Source of the DNA: Pyrinomonadaceae bacterium
Lineage (GTDB): Bacteria; Acidobacteriota; Blastocatellia; Pyrinomonadales; Pyrinomonadaceae
Assembly: GCA_019694355.1 (NCBI GenBank)
Contig: JAIBCB010000004.1
Span: 62,001-126,000 of the forward strand
Reading direction: 5' to 3'
DNA: 64,000 nt
Below are positions 25,792 to 34,797 of the stretch, one piece after another. A model generated the notes under the pieces. The model was not told where the DNA came from and did no database searches. It saw nothing but the letters and a program-made list of their open reading frames with translations. Within the stretch, counting starts at the first letter, position 1, and each line of letters opens with the position of its first letter. The translations under genes were made by a program, and so were the position numbers.

Positions 25792-27936
25792 ATGAAGCGA
25801 ATATCTTTTCCTGTCGTCATCCTTCTTTTCCTTGCACTCAACATCTTCGCGGGCGGCCCCCAAGTATGGACCGTCGATTCGCGAGCCGACATTCTGAAAG
25901 GCGATGCCGACGGCGTCTCGATCGGTGATGACGGACGGCTCTCGATCGCCCCGAAACTCACCAAAACCTTCGCGACGGGCGAATCATATATCTTTTCTGC
26001 CGCAAGGGATGCGGCGGGCAACACGATCCTCGGCACGGGGCCGAACGGCAAGGTCTTTCGCGTCGATCCGGCGGGCAGGGGCACATTGTTGACAGACCTT
26101 TCTGAGCTGAATGTGTCCGCGGTCGCAGTCGCACCGAATGGCGACGTTTTTGCGGGAACGATGCCGGACGGAAAGGTTTACCGTATTGAAAAGAACGGTA
26201 CGGCGAGCGTCTATTTCGACCCGAAAGCAAAATACATCTGGGCCGTTGCGGTATTGCCGACCGGCGAACTCATCGTTGCGACCGGCGATCAGGGCAAGAT
26301 CTACAAAGTAAAAGCAGCCGGTTCTTCGCCGGAGAATTCATTGCTTTACGATTCCGAGGATATGCACGTCGTTTCGCTGACGGCAGATAACGCCGGCAAT
26401 CTTTACGCAGGAACGGATGCGAACGGCATTTTGCTGAAGATCTCGCCAGCCGGCAAGGCTTTTGCGCTTCTCGATTCACCGCTGAGCGAAATGCATTCGG
26501 CCGTTGTCGCTCCTGACGGCTCGATCTACGCCCTTGCGATCTCTGACGCGGCTTCGACCGTAAAGGCTGCAGCAGGAGCTTCCGCAGATGGTGAAAAGGC
26601 AGATAAAGGCGACAAGCCGGTTACCGTTCCGAAGCCGTCTGCGGCCGCTCAAACGCCGAAGTCCGAGTTCGACCTTACGAAGGCAAAGTCGGCTGTCTAT
26701 CACATTCTGACGGACGGAACCGTCGAGCTGCTTTGGGCGCCGGAGAACGTGGTCGGATTTTCGCTTGCGGCGGTAAGTGACGGCGTCTTGGTGGGAACAT
26801 CGGATAAGGGCCGTGTTTACAAGATAACGAACGAGCGACGCGAAACGCTGCTCCTGCAAACGTCTGCGGGTCAGATATCGAATTTCCTTTCGATCGGTCC
26901 GGCAGGATTTCTTGCATCCGGAAGCAATCCGGGCACGCTCTATGGCTTCGGTCAGAACGACGGAACAGAAGGTGCTTATTCCTCGCCTGTCCTTGATGCA
27001 GGAACGACGGCGTCTTGGGGACGTCTGCGTTGGCGTTCGAGCGGCGCTGTTACGCTCCAGGTTCGTTCAGGAAACACCGAAGTTCCAAACAACACTTGGA
27101 GCGATTGGAGCCCCGCAGGCTCAGACCCGAATGGGTTTCAGGTTTCGAGTCCGAAGGCAAGATACGTCCAGTGGCGCGCGACGCTAAAAAATGCCGGGGC
27201 GACCCTGAGTTCGGTGAGCCTTGCATTTCTGCCGCGTAATACCGCTCCAGAGATCACCTCGCTTGAGGTTCTCCCGACAAATGTCGGCCTTCAGCCGAAT
27301 CCAGCCGCACCGACGGATCCGAATATCGAGCTTTCAGGGCTTTCGCCCGAATTATTCGGTTTGCCGACGGCGGCGGCCGCACCGAGACGTCTCTATCAGC
27401 GCGGAGCACTCTCGCTGCAGTGGACGGCCGCTGATGCCAATGACGACACACTTGTATTCGACGTTTATTTCCGAGCTGTTGGCGAATCCGCTTGGCGGGA
27501 ATTGAAGTCCGGGTTAACCGACGCATTCCTCACTGTCGATGGACAATCGTTCGCCGACGGACAGTATGTGTTCAAAGTCGTTGCCCGCGACAGTATGTCG
27601 AATCCTGCTCCGATGGCGATGACCGGTGAGCGTTTGACCGACACGATCGAGATCGACAACACAGCGCCGGTCGTTACAGAGTCGGCACCCGCTGTTGTGA
27701 TGAGCGGCACGGCCCAACTCTCCTTTAGTGCGACGGATGCGGCATCATATATCTCGCGTGCCGAATATAGCATTAACGCGGGAGATTGGAAGCCGATCTA
27801 TCCGGCGGACGGCATAGCGGACAGCCCGACCGAGAGGTTTGTTGTCGAGGTGCCGGCCGGAAAAGCATCCGCCGTAACGATCCGCGTGTTCGATGCGAAC
27901 GGCAATTCAGGAAACTATCGCGTATTCGTGAAGTAG
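25792..27936 (+). CDS. Exported beta-propeller protein with C-terminal Ig/Fn3-like region
   Basis: The 714-residue protein has a signal peptide (MKRISFPVVILLFLALNIFAGG). Residues about 60-400 contain repeated GKVFRVDPAGRG, GKVYRIEKNGT, GKIYKV and GRVYKITNE blades, the pattern of NHL/SMP-30-like beta propellers, interrupted by a lysine/proline-rich insert (about 260-290). The rest includes a beta-rich module (SWGRLRWRSSGAVTLQVRSGNT) and Ig/Fn3-like segments near 560-714. It is likely periplasmic or surface-exposed and may bind carbohydrate or protein. No catalytic motif is visible. It ends 3 bp from a convergent gene. Confidence 0.65.
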   Translation: MKRISFPVVILLFLALNIFAGGPQVWTVDSRADILKGDADGVSIGDDGRLSIAPKLTKTFATGESYIFSAARDAAGNTILGTGPNGKVFRVDPAGRGTLLTDLSELNVSAVAVAPNGDVFAGTMPDGKVYRIEKNGTASVYFDPKAKYIWAVAVLPTGELIVATGDQGKIYKVKAAGSSPENSLLYDSEDMHVVSLTADNAGNLYAGTDANGILLKISPAGKAFALLDSPLSEMHSAVVAPDGSIYALAISDAASTVKAAAGASADGEKADKGDKPVTVPKPSAAAQTPKSEFDLTKAKSAVYHILTDGTVELLWAPENVVGFSLAAVSDGVLVGTSDKGRVYKITNERRETLLLQTSAGQISNFLSIGPAGFLASGSNPGTLYGFGQNDGTEGAYSSPVLDAGTTASWGRLRWRSSGAVTLQVRSGNTEVPNNTWSDWSPAGSDPNGFQVSSPKARYVQWRATLKNAGATLSSVSLAFLPRNTAPEITSLEVLPTNVGLQPNPAAPTDPNIELSGLSPELFGLPTAAAAPRRLYQRGALSLQWTAADANDDTLVFDVYFRAVGESAWRELKSGLTDAFLTVDGQSFADGQYVFKVVARDSMSNPAPMAMTGERLTDTIEIDNTAPVVTESAPAVVMSGTAQLSFSATDAASYISRAEYSINAGDWKPIYPADGIADSPTERFVVEVPAGKASAVTIRVFDANGNSGNYRVFVK

Positions 27937-27939
27937 GTT

Positions 27940-28467
27940 TTATTCACTCTTTGCGAGCGGCCTGGTCTGGCCTTCCTTATCGACAAGGTCGAGGTGACGG
28001 GTCGTGTTGTCCGTAACGCTCGGCGGAACGAGATCGCCTGTTTTATAACGCGATTCGACGCTGGCGTATTCGGGTTCGCGGCCTGGAAGGCCATAGCTTG
28101 CCGGTGCACTCGTGACCTGATTCGGCATTCCGCCGGAGAAGGCCATTCTGCCTTTCTCAAAGCGCCGGATCTGCATATATTGTGCGACGCCCGCTCCGAG
28201 CGCACCGCATGCGGGGATCAGCATCCAGAACCACCATCCATACCCCATCTTTGAGAACGCAAGAGCGATCGAAACGGCAAGAAATGCAAGTCCCGTAAAG
28301 ATCTTGCCGATCGCGCGTTCGTATGTGAGCGGTTTGCCCTTTTCGCAAGTTAACGCCGTGGAAACACCGCCGGCGAGAGAGCCGGTCGGGACTACAAGAT
28401 CAGTACCGCAACCGCGGCAGAATCTGCCTTCATCAGGGTTCTTTTGACCGCACTTTGGACAAAACAT
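27940..28467 (-). CDS. Zinc-ribbon membrane protein of unknown function
   Basis: The 175-residue protein opens with a zinc ribbon MFCPKCGQKNPDEGRFCRGCG (two CxxC pairs). A linker follows, then two membrane spans (FTGLAFLAVSIALAF, WWFWMLIPACGALGAGVAQYM) and a polar C-terminal tail. This zinc_ribbon_2 plus membrane layout is frequent in Acidobacteriota, and related genes appear at 29.3 and 31.8 kb here. Its function is unknown. It is 7 bp downstream of rlmB on the same strand. Confidence 0.7.
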   Translation of the reverse strand: MFCPKCGQKNPDEGRFCRGCGTDLVVPTGSLAGGVSTALTCEKGKPLTYERAIGKIFTGLAFLAVSIALAFSKMGYGWWFWMLIPACGALGAGVAQYMQIRRFEKGRMAFSGGMPNQVTSAPASYGLPGREPEYASVESRYKTGDLVPPSVTDNTTRHLDLVDKEGQTRPLAKSE

Positions 28468-28474
28468 AGCCTTT

Positions 28475-29299
28475 CTATTCTACACCCGAATTCGCTTTCC
28501 GTTGTCTGCGAGCTTCAAATAATATTACGCCGGACGCGACCGAAACGTTCAAAGAATCTATCTTTCCATACATCGGTATCTTTACCAAAACATCGCAATT
28601 CTCAGCAACTAGGCGATGAAGGCCACGGCCTTCGCCTCCCAAGATCAAAGCTGAGGGCCTGGTCCAATCCCATTCGTCGTACGACATCGAGGCATCGACC
28701 GACGTGCCGACGACCCAAATATCGCGCTTCTTAAGATCTTCGATAAAGCGATTCAAATTTTGCGTCTTTGCAACATTCAAATGCTCGATCGCACCAGCCG
28801 AAGCCTTGGCGACAATGTCTGTCAGGCCGACCGAACGCCTATCCGGAATAACAATGCCGTCCACGCCCGCGCACTCGGCCGTGCGAATGATCGCACCAAA
28901 ATTTCGCGGGTCTTCGACGCCGTCAAGCACGACGATGAGCGGCGTATCGCCCGCATTTTCAAGTACCTCGTCAACATCTGAGTATTGCGCAGGCGAGACG
29001 AACGCAAGAACGCCCTGGACGTTTGCCCCGCGATCGGCGTATTTTGCAAGGGCTTCGCGAGCAACTCGCGTAAAGGGAATTGAGTTCGCACGGCAAAGGT
29101 CGATCACCTTTGAGAGACGATTCTCCTTTGCGCCCTGCGCGATCATAACGCGGTCAACACGCCGCGGGTCAGCACGCAAAGCCTCAAGCACCGGCGAGAC
29201 GCCGAATTGAATGTTATCGGAGCGTTGTTGCCTTTCAGAGCGCTCCCGTTCGGTGTGCGGCCGACGCTCCGGCCTTGGTCGTTTATCTCTTGAGTTCAT
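28475..29299 (-). CDS. rlmB: 23S rRNA (guanosine-2'-O-)-methyltransferase RlmB (SpoU/TrmH family)
   Basis: The 274-residue product has a basic, disordered N-terminus of about 30 residues, an L30e-like substrate-binding domain (QFGVSPVLEALRADPRRVDRV), and a SPOUT catalytic domain. That domain carries the three family motifs: LDGVEDPRNFGAIIRTAECAG, LILGGEGRGL and IPMYGKIDSLNVSVASGV. RlmB methylates G2251 in the 23S rRNA P loop, although other TrmH targets cannot be excluded. The start overlaps the end of the upstream zinc-ribbon gene by 17 bp. Confidence 0.9.
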   Translation of the reverse strand: MNSRDKRPRPERRPHTERERSERQQRSDNIQFGVSPVLEALRADPRRVDRVMIAQGAKENRLSKVIDLCRANSIPFTRVAREALAKYADRGANVQGVLAFVSPAQYSDVDEVLENAGDTPLIVVLDGVEDPRNFGAIIRTAECAGVDGIVIPDRRSVGLTDIVAKASAGAIEHLNVAKTQNLNRFIEDLKKRDIWVVGTSVDASMSYDEWDWTRPSALILGGEGRGLHRLVAENCDVLVKIPMYGKIDSLNVSVASGVILFEARRQRKANSGVE

Positions 29300-30287
29300 C
29301 TAGGTCGAGTGCCTGAAGGCGAGAAAATTTTGTGAATTGCAGCGTGTTGTCGATCGTCGCGGTCCGCCCGAACCGACGCTGGCCGATGCCGGTCTGAACG
29401 CGTCCGAGGCCGTCCGAGCGGCTCGATTCGGGCCACGGAGCACTCAGGATCATTCGGACGGCATCAAACTCCGTGACCACCCTCGCATTCGGGGCAATGA
29501 CCTTCAGTTTGGCGGCCAAACGAGCAAAATTCTCCGAAGCAAGAAGCGACCGATGGTTCGCCAGGATCGAAAAATCAAACCCGGTCGAGTGGACGGAGAA
29601 TGGAATGCTCTCGCCTTTTACATAGATCTCGAGCAACTGTGAATCGCTAGCATCCGAGATCTCGTCCGTGATCGTTGATCTTTTTCGAATGCTGCGTTTT
29701 TCATAGGTCGTCGTTCGCGAAACTCGAATCGTACCGAGGACCACGGCCGAGACATCAGTAACAGAGCGACGCAAGCTCGTGCCGCGATTGAAGTCCGTGA
29801 AGGACAAGGACTCACCGTCGAGTTCGATCTTCGAGATACGGATCGCAGGCCGATCGGTCTCGAATCTTGCGTCCGTCAAGATCGCAGTTTCAAACCCGGT
29901 GAGCCGTTGCGATGCAAGCTGAGCCGTCTGTTCAGAGGCAAATCTCGCGATCGGGACAATCGAGTGCGAACTCGTAAAACGCTCAGCATCTTCGAACGGA
30001 AAGCCGAGCGACTCAAGCTCCTTGGCGGCCTTGGATGCGGCGACGTCCCGCAAATTCGCGACAATGTTCCAACCGATCTCGTCCGGCTCAAGTTCGTTAG
30101 CAACTACCTTCGCCTGCGAAAGGAATTCTTCTCGGATCGTCAGTTCGGCCCCGCAGTAAATGCAGCTTGCCCGATTAGGTGGATTATCGCGACCGCATTT
30201 CCCGCATGCCGACAATGCGTCCGCCGCAAATGCGATCGGCACGGACTGGACTTTCTGCCCATTTATTTCTTCGGTTTCTTCTGCCAT
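29283..30287 (-). CDS. Zinc-ribbon protein of unknown function (334 aa)
   Basis: I choose ATG 30287 (MAEETEEINGQK); a GTG at 30308 would add seven residues. A CGKCGRDNPPNRASCIYCG zinc ribbon lies at about residues 28-46. The following 290 residues show no membrane span or known motif; segments such as IRISKIELDGESLSFTDF and SIPFSVHSTGFDFSILAN suggest a beta-rich PH-like module. Its 3' end overlaps rlmB by 17 bp, so the two are cotranscribed. Function is unknown. Confidence 0.6.
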   Translation of the reverse strand: MAEETEEINGQKVQSVPIAFAADALSACGKCGRDNPPNRASCIYCGAELTIREEFLSQAKVVANELEPDEIGWNIVANLRDVAASKAAKELESLGFPFEDAERFTSSHSIVPIARFASEQTAQLASQRLTGFETAILTDARFETDRPAIRISKIELDGESLSFTDFNRGTSLRRSVTDVSAVVLGTIRVSRTTTYEKRSIRKRSTITDEISDASDSQLLEIYVKGESIPFSVHSTGFDFSILANHRSLLASENFARLAAKLKVIAPNARVVTEFDAVRMILSAPWPESSRSDGLGRVQTGIGQRRFGRTATIDNTLQFTKFSRLQALDLDELKR

Positions 30288-30308
30288 CGAGGTTAGAACG
30301 GCCTTCAC

Positions 30309-30623
30309 GCCGCTTTCGTGAACGAACTAGATATTACCACCTCCGACGAATGAAATGCTTGACCGACACACCTTGCTAAAGGCAAACTGTAGATGAGGTT
30401 TCGCATTTGCGGCCGTTCTGTTTAGAGAATTTTATTGATATCGATATCGAAAAGGATCCCGAAAAGTGGGGGCGAAGTTTGCTCCGGACCATTTATTTAT
30501 TAAGGTTTTTGGTTTGTTAGGACAGCTTATTTGATCCGATCTTGAGAGTCTTAAAGGCTTCGAAAGCTCTCTCGCCTAAACAGTCAATACGTCCGTCTTG
30601 CGGCACTCTATGTTCTTCAAGGG
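30309..30623. other. Intergenic region upstream of the NYN gene
   Basis: This AT-richer gap separates the divergent zinc-ribbon and NYN genes and should hold both promoters. A perfect 12-bp palindrome GATATCGATATC lies at 30437-30448 and might be an operator. I see no riboswitch-like structure, ORF or terminator I can defend. Confidence 0.4.
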
Positions 30624-30635
30624 GTGTTTGTAGAG

Positions 30636-31292
30636 ATGCATTTTGATACAAAAAGCAGTTCTTCGTGGCAGCTTGGCAATCGCGGGCGCGTAGCAGTTTT
30701 CATCGACGGCAATAATCTTTTCCACGCTGCGCGTTTCCATAATATCGATATCGACTACAACAAACTTCTGCGCGTCCTTTTGGGCGACGGAAGGCTCCTG
30801 CGTGCATTTTTTTACACCGGTGTTGATGCCGGGGCCGAACGTCAGCAAGGGTTCCTGCTCTGGATGCGTCGAAATGGTTTTCGGGTAGTTCAGAAAGAAC
30901 TAAAGACCTTTTATGACGGCACGCGCAAGGCGAATCTTGATGTTGAGATCGCGGTCGATATGCTCAGCCTCGCGGGCAGGTATGACACTGCAGTTCTAGT
31001 ATCGGGAGACGAAGATTTTGTGTATGCGATAAATGCCGTCGCATACAAAGGCTGCCGTGTAGAGGTTGCGGGCTTTCGATCGAACACCGCTCCACGCCTG
31101 ATCGACGTCGGCGATTTTTTTATCGACCTTGGCGACATTGCCGATATGATCCGCAAGGACACGACGAGCGGCGATTACGAAATGCCATCCTTTCCGCCGA
31201 ATGTCAGCAATCCGCCCAATACGGAAGTTTTCTCAGCAGATGATCCGGCGGACGACGCCGCGAGATTTGACCGTGTCCGAGAGCGCCGATGA
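30636..31292 (+). CDS. NYN domain protein (LabA/DUF88-like PIN-fold putative ribonuclease)
   Basis: The product is 218 residues from ATG 30636 (a GTG at 30624 is possible). The NYN domain shows VAVFIDGNNLFHAARF with its first Asp, KANLDVEIAVDMLSLAGRYDTAVLVSGDEDF with the further acidic residues, and GCRVEVAGF. NYN proteins share the PIN fold and metal-dependent nuclease site. RNA is the expected substrate but none is known for this group. An acidic tail of about 45 residues follows. The stop overlaps the ATG of the DUF2203 gene (ATGA). Confidence 0.85.
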   Translation: MHFDTKSSSSWQLGNRGRVAVFIDGNNLFHAARFHNIDIDYNKLLRVLLGDGRLLRAFFYTGVDAGAERQQGFLLWMRRNGFRVVQKELKTFYDGTRKANLDVEIAVDMLSLAGRYDTAVLVSGDEDFVYAINAVAYKGCRVEVAGFRSNTAPRLIDVGDFFIDLGDIADMIRKDTTSGDYEMPSFPPNVSNPPNTEVFSADDPADDAARFDRVRERR

Positions 31293-31663
31293 AGACATTT
31301 ACGCTGTCCGAAGCCAACGCGGCTTTGATCGAGATTGAAGCCGATCTGTTAACACTGCAGCGGCACAACGAGCTGCTAAAGGCCTGCCAGGCTGAGGCCG
31401 AGGCGGCAAGCGCTTCCTCGCGGTTCGGCGGCGGAATGGCGGCCGGCACAGCGTACGTTACGGCGCTTTGCGAACTCCGCGACATCGCGGCGGCGATAAC
31501 GGATCGCGGCATCGAGATCAAAGATATCTCTCGTGGGCTGATCGACTTTCCGTCTCTTCGAAACGGCCGTATCGTCTGTCTTTGCTGGCAGCTCGGCGAA
31601 GGCAGCAAGATCGAGTTCTGGCATGAGCAGGACGGCGGTTTCGCGGGCAGAAAACCTCTCTAG
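31289..31663 (+). CDS. DUF2203 family protein
   Basis: The 124-residue product matches DUF2203: TFTLSEANAALIEIEADLL at the N-terminus, then ISRGLIDFPSLRNGRIVCLCW and IEFWHEQDGGFAGRKPL at the C-terminus. The family's function is unknown. Its conserved WHE...D residues have led to the idea of a metal site, but this is unproven. The start overlaps the NYN stop by four bases, so the two genes form a coupled pair and may act together. Confidence 0.85.
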   Translation: MKTFTLSEANAALIEIEADLLTLQRHNELLKACQAEAEAASASSRFGGGMAAGTAYVTALCELRDIAAAITDRGIEIKDISRGLIDFPSLRNGRIVCLCWQLGEGSKIEFWHEQDGGFAGRKPL

Positions 31664-31748
31664 GCGCGAAAATTTCCAAAAAATTCAGCTATTGCATATT
31701 TCAACTGCTTAAATCACGGCAAGTAGATGCTTTTTGTGCGCTTTAGTA

Positions 31749-31778
31749 TTGACTGCTTAAGGTAAATGTTGATACCAT
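31749..31778 (+). promoter_or_regulatory. Putative sigma-70-like promoter for the RDD gene
   Basis: TTGACT (31749-31754) and TACCAT (31773-31778) are separated by 18 bp in the AT-rich gap upstream of the RDD-domain gene, leaving a leader of about 57 nt. No operator-like repeat is apparent. The assignment is by pattern only. Confidence 0.35.
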
Positions 31779-31841
31779 CACTCAAGTTTTGTCGATTTTC
31801 AAGCTCAAAAATGGGCGATCAAGCAAGAATATTTTAAGCTT

Positions 31842-33191
31842 ATGAAATGTCCGGTCTGCGCACGAGATCTGGCACCCACACTTTCGATCTGTCTTACATG
31901 TGGGGCGATGAGGGACGACAGCGTGAGAGAGGAGCTTCAAACGAAGATCACCTCCGGCCCGCTAGCTAAGAGCAAGGCGATGATGGCTCAACCCATGGAA
32001 AAGGCTGCGGAAACGCTTCCTGAGCAAACGCCTGTGCTCCAACCCCAGAAGGGCGAGACACCGGCACCACGCCCTGCGGAACCCGTCGCCGGAGGCCCGA
32101 CTGCCGGGCTTCGTCAGCCGGCAAAGACGAGCCGGACGCTAGTTGGTTTTCCAAGCAAAGAGGCGGCTATCCCCGAATGGCGTCTTCAGATGCAGAACGC
32201 CGTCCGCCAGAGGATGGGCATTCCGTCGGCAGCGGCTGGAACTGTTACGTCTGCACCGGCTGCGGCCGTTATTTCGGCACCCGTTCGCGTTGCGGCTCCA
32301 ACGGCAAAGACAACTCCGGCACCCAAACCCAAGGCCGTTGCGGTCCCGCAGAATGCCGATCCGCGACTTGCGGCCGCACTTGGACGTATCCAGGCTTCAC
32401 GGCACGCTTTCACGACACGGGCTGCAGAACCTATCGTTCCACAGAGAACGCAGGCTCAAAAGAATCCGCGGTTCAATGTCGTTCCGCCGAAACCTGCACC
32501 ACCAGCACCGCGGAAGCTTGCCGAACCTGCGTTCTACACGCCAATGCCGAAGCCTTTTGAGGCTCCGATGCGGATCAAGCTCGATACGAACAAGCTGCCG
32601 AAGTTGGCCGAGGTCCTTCCGCAAGAAGACGAACCCGTAAAGCTTTACGAGGATCATATCGAGGAGGTCGCTGCATCTACGCCGACGCACGTTGATACGG
32701 CGACCGTCAGTCGATTTGTGATCAATGCTGAGACGGACGACGCGGAGACGGCAGAAAATGAGTTTGAAGAAGATGATTTCGAAGACCTTGCTCCGTTGTC
32801 GATGCGTGTGAATGCCGGCCTATTCGATCTGATCATCGGGATCGTCGCGACGATGATCGTGATGTCGCCGTTCGTGCTCGCCGGCGGCGAATGGATGTCG
32901 CTGTCGGGCGGATTGCTTTTCGTTGGAGCACTTGCGATCGTCCTATTCCTTTACACGACCTTTTCGATCGCGTTTCTTGGCAAGACGCTTGGGATGCGGC
33001 TCTTTTCGCTCGAGGTCGTCGATGTCGATGAGAATGAATACCCCACGATGCAGCAGGCTGCGGTAAGCTCGTCGGTCTTCCTGCTCTCAATCGTTTTTGG
33101 CGGCCTTGGTTTCGTTCCGATGCTCTTTAATCCGGAAAGACGAGCCGCACACGATCTTGCTTCGGGTACGATCGTCGTCCGCGAATTCTAA
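31842..33191 (+). CDS. Zinc-ribbon RDD family membrane protein
   Basis: The 449-residue protein has an N-terminal zinc ribbon (CPVCARDLAPTLSICLTCG, residues 3-21) and a long Ala/Pro-rich disordered cytosolic region (about 40-300). An RDD domain follows with three membrane spans (NAGLFDLIIGIVATMIVMSP, LLFVGALAIVLFLYTTFSI, SSVFLLSIVFGGLGFVP) and the closing NPERRAAHDLASGTIVV. RDD proteins are membrane proteins of mostly unknown role, with some linked to ion or sodium/proton exchange. The first Arg-Asp of RDD appears here as RVNAGLFDL. Confidence 0.8.
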   Translation: MKCPVCARDLAPTLSICLTCGAMRDDSVREELQTKITSGPLAKSKAMMAQPMEKAAETLPEQTPVLQPQKGETPAPRPAEPVAGGPTAGLRQPAKTSRTLVGFPSKEAAIPEWRLQMQNAVRQRMGIPSAAAGTVTSAPAAAVISAPVRVAAPTAKTTPAPKPKAVAVPQNADPRLAAALGRIQASRHAFTTRAAEPIVPQRTQAQKNPRFNVVPPKPAPPAPRKLAEPAFYTPMPKPFEAPMRIKLDTNKLPKLAEVLPQEDEPVKLYEDHIEEVAASTPTHVDTATVSRFVINAETDDAETAENEFEEDDFEDLAPLSMRVNAGLFDLIIGIVATMIVMSPFVLAGGEWMSLSGGLLFVGALAIVLFLYTTFSIAFLGKTLGMRLFSLEVVDVDENEYPTMQQAAVSSSVFLLSIVFGGLGFVPMLFNPERRAAHDLASGTIVVREF

Positions 33192-33273
33192 AGTCAACCT
33201 GTCCACGCAAATCGGCCTCCGGATCAATGAGAGATGATATTCTCTCGAACTGGAGGCCATATCATTTCCGCCG

Positions 33274-34173
33274 ATGATCACGACACGAGATGAAAGGCTC
33301 GAAGAAGAGCGACGGGAACGCATCGCGAAGTTTGCGGCCGATATTCGCAAGCGGGTCAAGGGAGAGATCGCGCGTGCGGGCCGGCTGCTGAAAAATCTCG
33401 ACGGTGATCTCGAAAAACATGGCGAGCCTGACGCGTGGAAACGTCTTGGCGATATTCTGCTCGCAAATGCTCACAGTGCAAAGCGCGATGGCAACGGTTT
33501 TCGTGTTGTCGATTACTTTGACGACGCAACGCCGGAGATACTCATTGAAGCAGACCGACGCCTTTCGCCCTCCGAGGCGGCCGAAGAATACTTCCGCTTA
33601 TATCAAAAGGCCCGAAACGGCCGCGAGGTGATCTTCGAGCGAATAGCGAAGACAAAGGAAAAGATCGTCGAGGCCGAAGCTAAACTTGCCGAGATAGACG
33701 CGGCCGAAGAAGCTCTCGATGAAGATCGCTTGCGTTGCATACTTCCGGCCAAAAAGGCTCCGACAGAGACTCGAAAGCCAAAGAAACGTGACGCCGAGAT
33801 AAAAGGCGTTCGAAAGTTCGTTTCAACCGATGGTTTTGAGATATTGGTCGGTAAAGGAGCAGCGGACAATGATTATCTGACAACGCGGCTTGCCGCAGCT
33901 CGCGACACATGGCTTCATGCTGCGGATTATTCCGGTTCGCACGTAGTGATTCGAAATCCCAATCGCAAAGAGATCCCGCACCGGACGCTACGCGAGGCGG
34001 CATCGCTCGCGGCGTTCTATAGTTCGGCAAGAGAATTGCCTCGGGCCGCAGTAAATTATACCGAGCGAAAGTTCGTGAATAAGGTCAAGGGTGGAGCTCC
34101 GGGCCTTGTCCGCCTCGCCTCGTTCAGGACGATCGACGTAAAACCCGACGTTGCTGTTGAGAAGCACGAATAG
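33274..34173 (+). CDS. Free-standing NFACT-R (DUF814) domain protein
   Basis: The 299-residue product has an N-terminal helical/coiled-coil part (about 1-150, rich in Glu/Arg/Lys) and a C-terminal NFACT-R domain. In that domain FVSTDGFEILVGKGAADNDYL and DTWLHAADYSGSHVVIRN are the conserved blocks. RqcH/Rqc2-type NFACT proteins are about 570 residues with NFACT-N and HhH domains ahead of this part; those are absent here, and an in-frame stop lies 39 bp upstream of the start. It probably binds RNA or stalled 50S ribosomes. A GGAGG lies 17 bp before the ATG, unusually far. Confidence 0.75.
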   Translation: MITTRDERLEEERRERIAKFAADIRKRVKGEIARAGRLLKNLDGDLEKHGEPDAWKRLGDILLANAHSAKRDGNGFRVVDYFDDATPEILIEADRRLSPSEAAEEYFRLYQKARNGREVIFERIAKTKEKIVEAEAKLAEIDAAEEALDEDRLRCILPAKKAPTETRKPKKRDAEIKGVRKFVSTDGFEILVGKGAADNDYLTTRLAAARDTWLHAADYSGSHVVIRNPNRKEIPHRTLREAASLAAFYSSARELPRAAVNYTERKFVNKVKGGAPGLVRLASFRTIDVKPDVAVEKHE

Positions 34174-34181
34174 ACCTGAGG

Positions 34182-34784
34182 TCATTCAGCCATTACGCGA
34201 TCGACCGTTGTCTTCAGTTTTGAGATCACGTTCGGGCCGCCGCCGACAAAAACACCGCGGAGTCTTCCTTCGCGATCCACCAGAAAGCTTTCCGGCACAG
34301 CCGATATTTGAGCTATTTTCTGGAGCTTCTTTGTAACATCCGGCTGAATGCGTGCGAGCTCATAATTCAGACGCATCTTTTTCGCAAAAGCCTGAATATC
34401 GTCGATCGGCTCCGGTTCGTCAGTGTCCTGAAAGCCGACGTTGAGGCCGATCACCTCAAAACCGTTGTCGCCGTACTTCTTCTTTAGTTCGATGAGATGC
34501 GGCATCTCCTCGCGGCAGGGCCCGCACCAGGTTGCCCAAAGATTCAGCAGGACGACCTTGCCGCGATAATCCTTGATCTTCATCGTGCCGCCCTTTACGA
34601 GGTCGATGTCAACGTCGGCGATATCGTCCTTAAGAACGGGATAGTTATTGCCAACGGCCGGCTTTTCTTCGGTGTTTGCCTGCGGCTGATTCACCGCCGC
34701 CGGAGCGGAACCACAGCCGGACATAATTGAAAGGGTTAACGCTAGGAGACAAGAGATCGCCGCTGTCCTAAGGAAAAACTTCAT
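34182..34784 (-). CDS. TlpA-family thiol-disulfide oxidoreductase lipoprotein
   Basis: The product is 200 residues from ATG 34784 (MKFFLRTAAISCLLALTLS...) with a lipobox-like ending at Cys24, so it is anchored outside the cytoplasmic membrane. The thioredoxin fold carries a WCGPC active site (86-90) and the cis-Pro loop AVPESFLVD. TlpA/ResA-type proteins reduce disulfides in cytochrome c maturation or other envelope proteins. It is the last gene of the gat operon, starting 13 bp after the FHA-ABC gene ends on the minus strand. Confidence 0.88.
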   Translation of the reverse strand: MKFFLRTAAISCLLALTLSIMSGCGSAPAAVNQPQANTEEKPAVGNNYPVLKDDIADVDIDLVKGGTMKIKDYRGKVVLLNLWATWCGPCREEMPHLIELKKKYGDNGFEVIGLNVGFQDTDEPEPIDDIQAFAKKMRLNYELARIQPDVTKKLQKIAQISAVPESFLVDREGRLRGVFVGGGPNVISKLKTTVDRVMAE

Positions 34785-34797
34785 AATAACTAAGCAT

